DNA from: Bacillus pumilus
Lineage (GTDB): Bacteria; Bacillota; Bacilli; Bacillales; Bacillaceae
Direction of reading: 5' to 3'
Assembly: GCF_009937765.1 (NCBI RefSeq)
Contig: NZ_CP047089.1
Coordinates: 3,408,272 to 3,472,271, forward strand
DNA: 64,000 bases
A model generated the notes under the pieces. It ran no database searches, was not told where the DNA came from, and saw only the letters and a list, made by a program, of their open reading frames with translations. Every line of letters begins with the position of its first letter. Position 1 is the stretch's first letter. Of the stretch, positions 62,065-64,000 are shown piece after piece. The position numbers and the translations under genes were made by a program.

Positions 62065-62947
62065 AGGAGCGACGGCCGTTGCTGCATCTAAAAGCGGTGG
62101 GTACTTTGTCGCTGTAAAACGTGAAGGTATTTTTCACTACAGTGTGGAGAGCGGGTGGCAGCAACTGTTTAAACTCAAGCATAAAATTCATGCCATCAGC
62201 TACATTGGACCTTATTTATTCGGTGTTGGTGAAAACGGTACAGTGATTAGATCTGGAGATGAAGGCCATACATGGGCGCTATCATCCTTTCCAACAAATG
62301 CAGTCGTTTGGTCTATTACAGGACGCAAAGACGGGTTTGTGTGTGCACATGGAAAACATAGTATTTATGTGTCAAATGATTTCGGGATTTCCTGGGAAAT
62401 TATGAAGCCATTTGCTCATGTGAACCACCCGCCTGTTATTCGTTCTTTATGTGCTGCGGGTGATCATCTTTATATTGGCACTCAAATTCATGAGGTTCAC
62501 GGAGGAATATGGGTGTATGACTTGGAGAGTGAACAGGTTTTCCTCCTAAACAGAGAGAAGCACCGGATGACAGCTTCTATGCTGCTCTGTCAGGAGCATC
62601 TGCTTGTTTGCGCATTGGGGTCAAAAAAAGGCAAAAAGGGATCTGTTCAAATTTTAGATTTACATACCAATATACTGCATGATATTCAATCACAAGCCTT
62701 TGCTAGAGAGGAATCATTTTTGGATGTGTCAGAGGATAATAGCATTGTGTATGTGACAACTTCACAAGACGAACACGGGTTTTCTAAAGTGTATCAGCTT
62801 GATATAGAGCAAAAAGAGCTCAAATGGTTTGATACGATTAAAGGACACGGTTTTCGTGTAGCCAATCAAAATGAAAACTTTTTCTGTGCTGGTTTATATG
62901 AAAGCAAGTTTGTAAGGCCATATGATGAGCCGGCATTGATTCATTGA
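62054..62947 (+). CDS. ykuO: YkuO, beta-propeller-like protein in flavodoxin operon
   Basis: A 297-aa protein with repeated GVGENGTVIRSGDEGHTW-like (Ycf48/BNR sialidase-type) motifs, suggesting a beta-propeller, no signal peptide. Start ATG 62054 overlapping the ykuN end. It lies between the flavodoxin genes in Bacillus; function is not known. Confidence 0.88.
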   Translation: MFHKGATAVAASKSGGYFVAVKREGIFHYSVESGWQQLFKLKHKIHAISYIGPYLFGVGENGTVIRSGDEGHTWALSSFPTNAVVWSITGRKDGFVCAHGKHSIYVSNDFGISWEIMKPFAHVNHPPVIRSLCAAGDHLYIGTQIHEVHGGIWVYDLESEQVFLLNREKHRMTASMLLCQEHLLVCALGSKKGKKGSVQILDLHTNILHDIQSQAFAREESFLDVSEDNSIVYVTTSQDEHGFSKVYQLDIEQKELKWFDTIKGHGFRVANQNENFFCAGLYESKFVRPYDEPALIH

Positions 62948-62963
62948 TAAGGAGGAAGAAAAA

Positions 62964-63422
62964 GTGACAGAAAAGGTTTTACTAGTGTATGCCACAATGT
63001 CTGGGAATACAGAAGCGATGGCAGATCTAATTGAAAAAGGAATCACAGAAGCAGGGGCTGGCGTGGACCGTCATGAAGCGATGGATATTGATGCAGAGCT
63101 TCTCAATGATTACACGCACATTATGTTAGGAGCATACACATGGGGGGATGGTGACCTTCCTGATGATTTTATTGATTTTTATGAAGAAATGGAAGAGCTT
63201 GATTTAACGGGAAAAGCATTTGCTGTATTCGGTTCCGGGGACACATCTTATGAGCATTTTTGCGGAGCTGTTGACCTAATCGAAGAAAAAGTGAAGGAAC
63301 TTGGCGGTGACATTGTCATGCCATCCGTCAAGATCGAGCTAAATCCAGAAGGAGAAGAAGAAGAGAAATTGATTTCTTTTGGCAAACAATTTGTTCATCT
63401 GCACCAGCAGGAAGCGGGGTAA
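62964..63422 (+). CDS. ykuP: flavodoxin YkuP
   Basis: A 152-aa flavodoxin with GTG start (AAGGAGG upstream). FMN loop [42 protein letters not shown]. It forms the Fur-regulated operon with ykuN and ykuO and substitutes for ferredoxin when iron is scarce. Confidence 0.94.
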   Translation: MTEKVLLVYATMSGNTEAMADLIEKGITEAGAGVDRHEAMDIDAELLNDYTHIMLGAYTWGDGDLPDDFIDFYEEMEELDLTGKAFAVFGSGDTSYEHFCGAVDLIEEKVKELGGDIVMPSVKIELNPEGEEEEKLISFGKQFVHLHQQEAG

Positions 63423-63531
63423 TCAGTCCCGCTTGTTTTATTTTCCATTGAAGAGTCAACTCTTTCACTTGTCATTAAAACTCTCCTTTGGTACAGTAAT
63501 GAAGTATAAATTAAGAGGAGGACATACATAC

Positions 63532-64000
63532 ATGAAACAAATGGACGCTAATGAAATTATTTCATTTATTCAAAATAGTACAAAATCAACACCTGTCAAA
63601 GTCTACATTAAAGGTGATTTAGAAGGTATTGAGTTTGGTGAACAGGCAAAAACGTTCATCACAGGAAACACTGGAGTTGTTTTCGGTGAGTGGAGCGACA
63701 TTCAAGAAGCGCTAGAAACGAACAAAGACAAAATTGAAGATGTTGTTGTGGAAAATGATCGCCGCAACTCTGCCATCCCAATGTTAGATTTAAAGAACAT
63801 TAAAGCACGTATTGAGCCAGGTGCGATCATTCGTGACCAAGTTGAAATCGGTGATAATGCAGTCATCATGATGGGGGCTTCTATTAATATCGGTTCTGTG
63901 ATCGGCGAAGGAACAATGATTGACATGAACGTAGTGCTTGGCGGCCGTGCGACAGTAGGTAAGAACTGTCATATCGGTGCTGGATCTGTTCTTGCAGGTG
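63532..64000 (+). CDS. dapH: tetrahydrodipicolinate N-acetyltransferase (partial, runs off the window)
   Basis: Acetylates tetrahydrodipicolinate in lysine/diaminopimelate synthesis. The first 156 residues are visible: N-terminal alpha/beta domain ([25 protein letters not shown]) and the start of the left-handed beta-helix with hexapeptide repeats ([30 protein letters not shown]). AGAGGAGG before the ATG. Corresponds to YkuQ/DapH after ykuP. Confidence 0.93.
   Translation, partial: MKQMDANEIISFIQNSTKSTPVKVYIKGDLEGIEFGEQAKTFITGNTGVVFGEWSDIQEALETNKDKIEDVVVENDRRNSAIPMLDLKNIKARIEPGAIIRDQVEIGDNAVIMMGASINIGSVIGEGTMIDMNVVLGGRATVGKNCHIGAGSVLAG

Overview
The window comes from a Firmicute of the Bacillus pumilus group (B. 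pumilus, B. safensis or B. altitudinis). It is low-GC, with strong AGGAGG ribosome sites, Bacillus gene order in several blocks, sigma-D flagellin promoters and spore-coat genes. It also carries a chromosomal chloramphenicol acetyltransferase that I recognise as cat-86, the inducible cat gene described from B. pumilus.

Layout. (1) 1-4280: end of the folate operon (folP-folB-folK-yazB-dusB), lysS, two tandem rRNA promoters and the first ~200 nt of a 16S gene, cut off by an IS1182-like fragment. (2) 4.5-10.1 kb: five tandem flagellin genes on the minus strand, each with its own sigma-D promoter, CsrA-type leader hairpin and terminator. (3) 10.3-23.6 kb: accessory and metabolic genes (kelch protein, TetR/alcohol dehydrogenase, alanine racemase, a rap-phr pair, transporter, LysR regulators, Asp/Glu racemase). 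Two copies of a small MITE-like element sit here, each inserted at a terminator. (4) 23.8-27.4 kb: a polymorphic-toxin locus with an LXG toxin, frameshifted at codon 2, and putative immunity genes. (5) 27.6-39.3 kb: an eroded island beside an intact tRNA-Val(GAC). It holds three decayed 3' copies of that tRNA, a rap-phr cassette with a four-repeat pheromone precursor, the remains of a second such cassette, cat86 with its attenuator, a broken esterase, a MarR-accA pair, IS6 and phage debris, and a collagen-like protein. (6) 39.4-50.9 kb: the conserved yjc-cot block (metC-metI under a SAM riboswitch, yjcH/G/F, yjcD, spoVIF, yjcA, cotV-W-X-Y-Z). (7) 50.96-51.62 kb: head-to-head IS1182-like fragments. 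(8) 51.6-64.0 kb: the conserved yku block (ykuC, ykuD, ykuE, fadH, ykuI, fsrA, a manganese catalase, ykuJ, ykuK, abbA, ykuL, ccpC, a DUF4275 gene, ykuN-O-P, dapH).

Blocks 1, 6 and 8 lie far apart in B. subtilis. Here they are joined at IS1182-like fragments, so the window is either a truly rearranged chromosome or contains assembly joins at about 4280 and 51225. The most interesting signals are these: an IS1182-like element and a related MITE that appear to target Rho-independent terminators and duplicate the whole hairpin; a Phr precursor with four RNTT signals next to a decayed relative; and an orphan MarR-regulated carboxyltransferase alpha subunit. Functional calls were made by reading the translations and motifs, and no database search was run.
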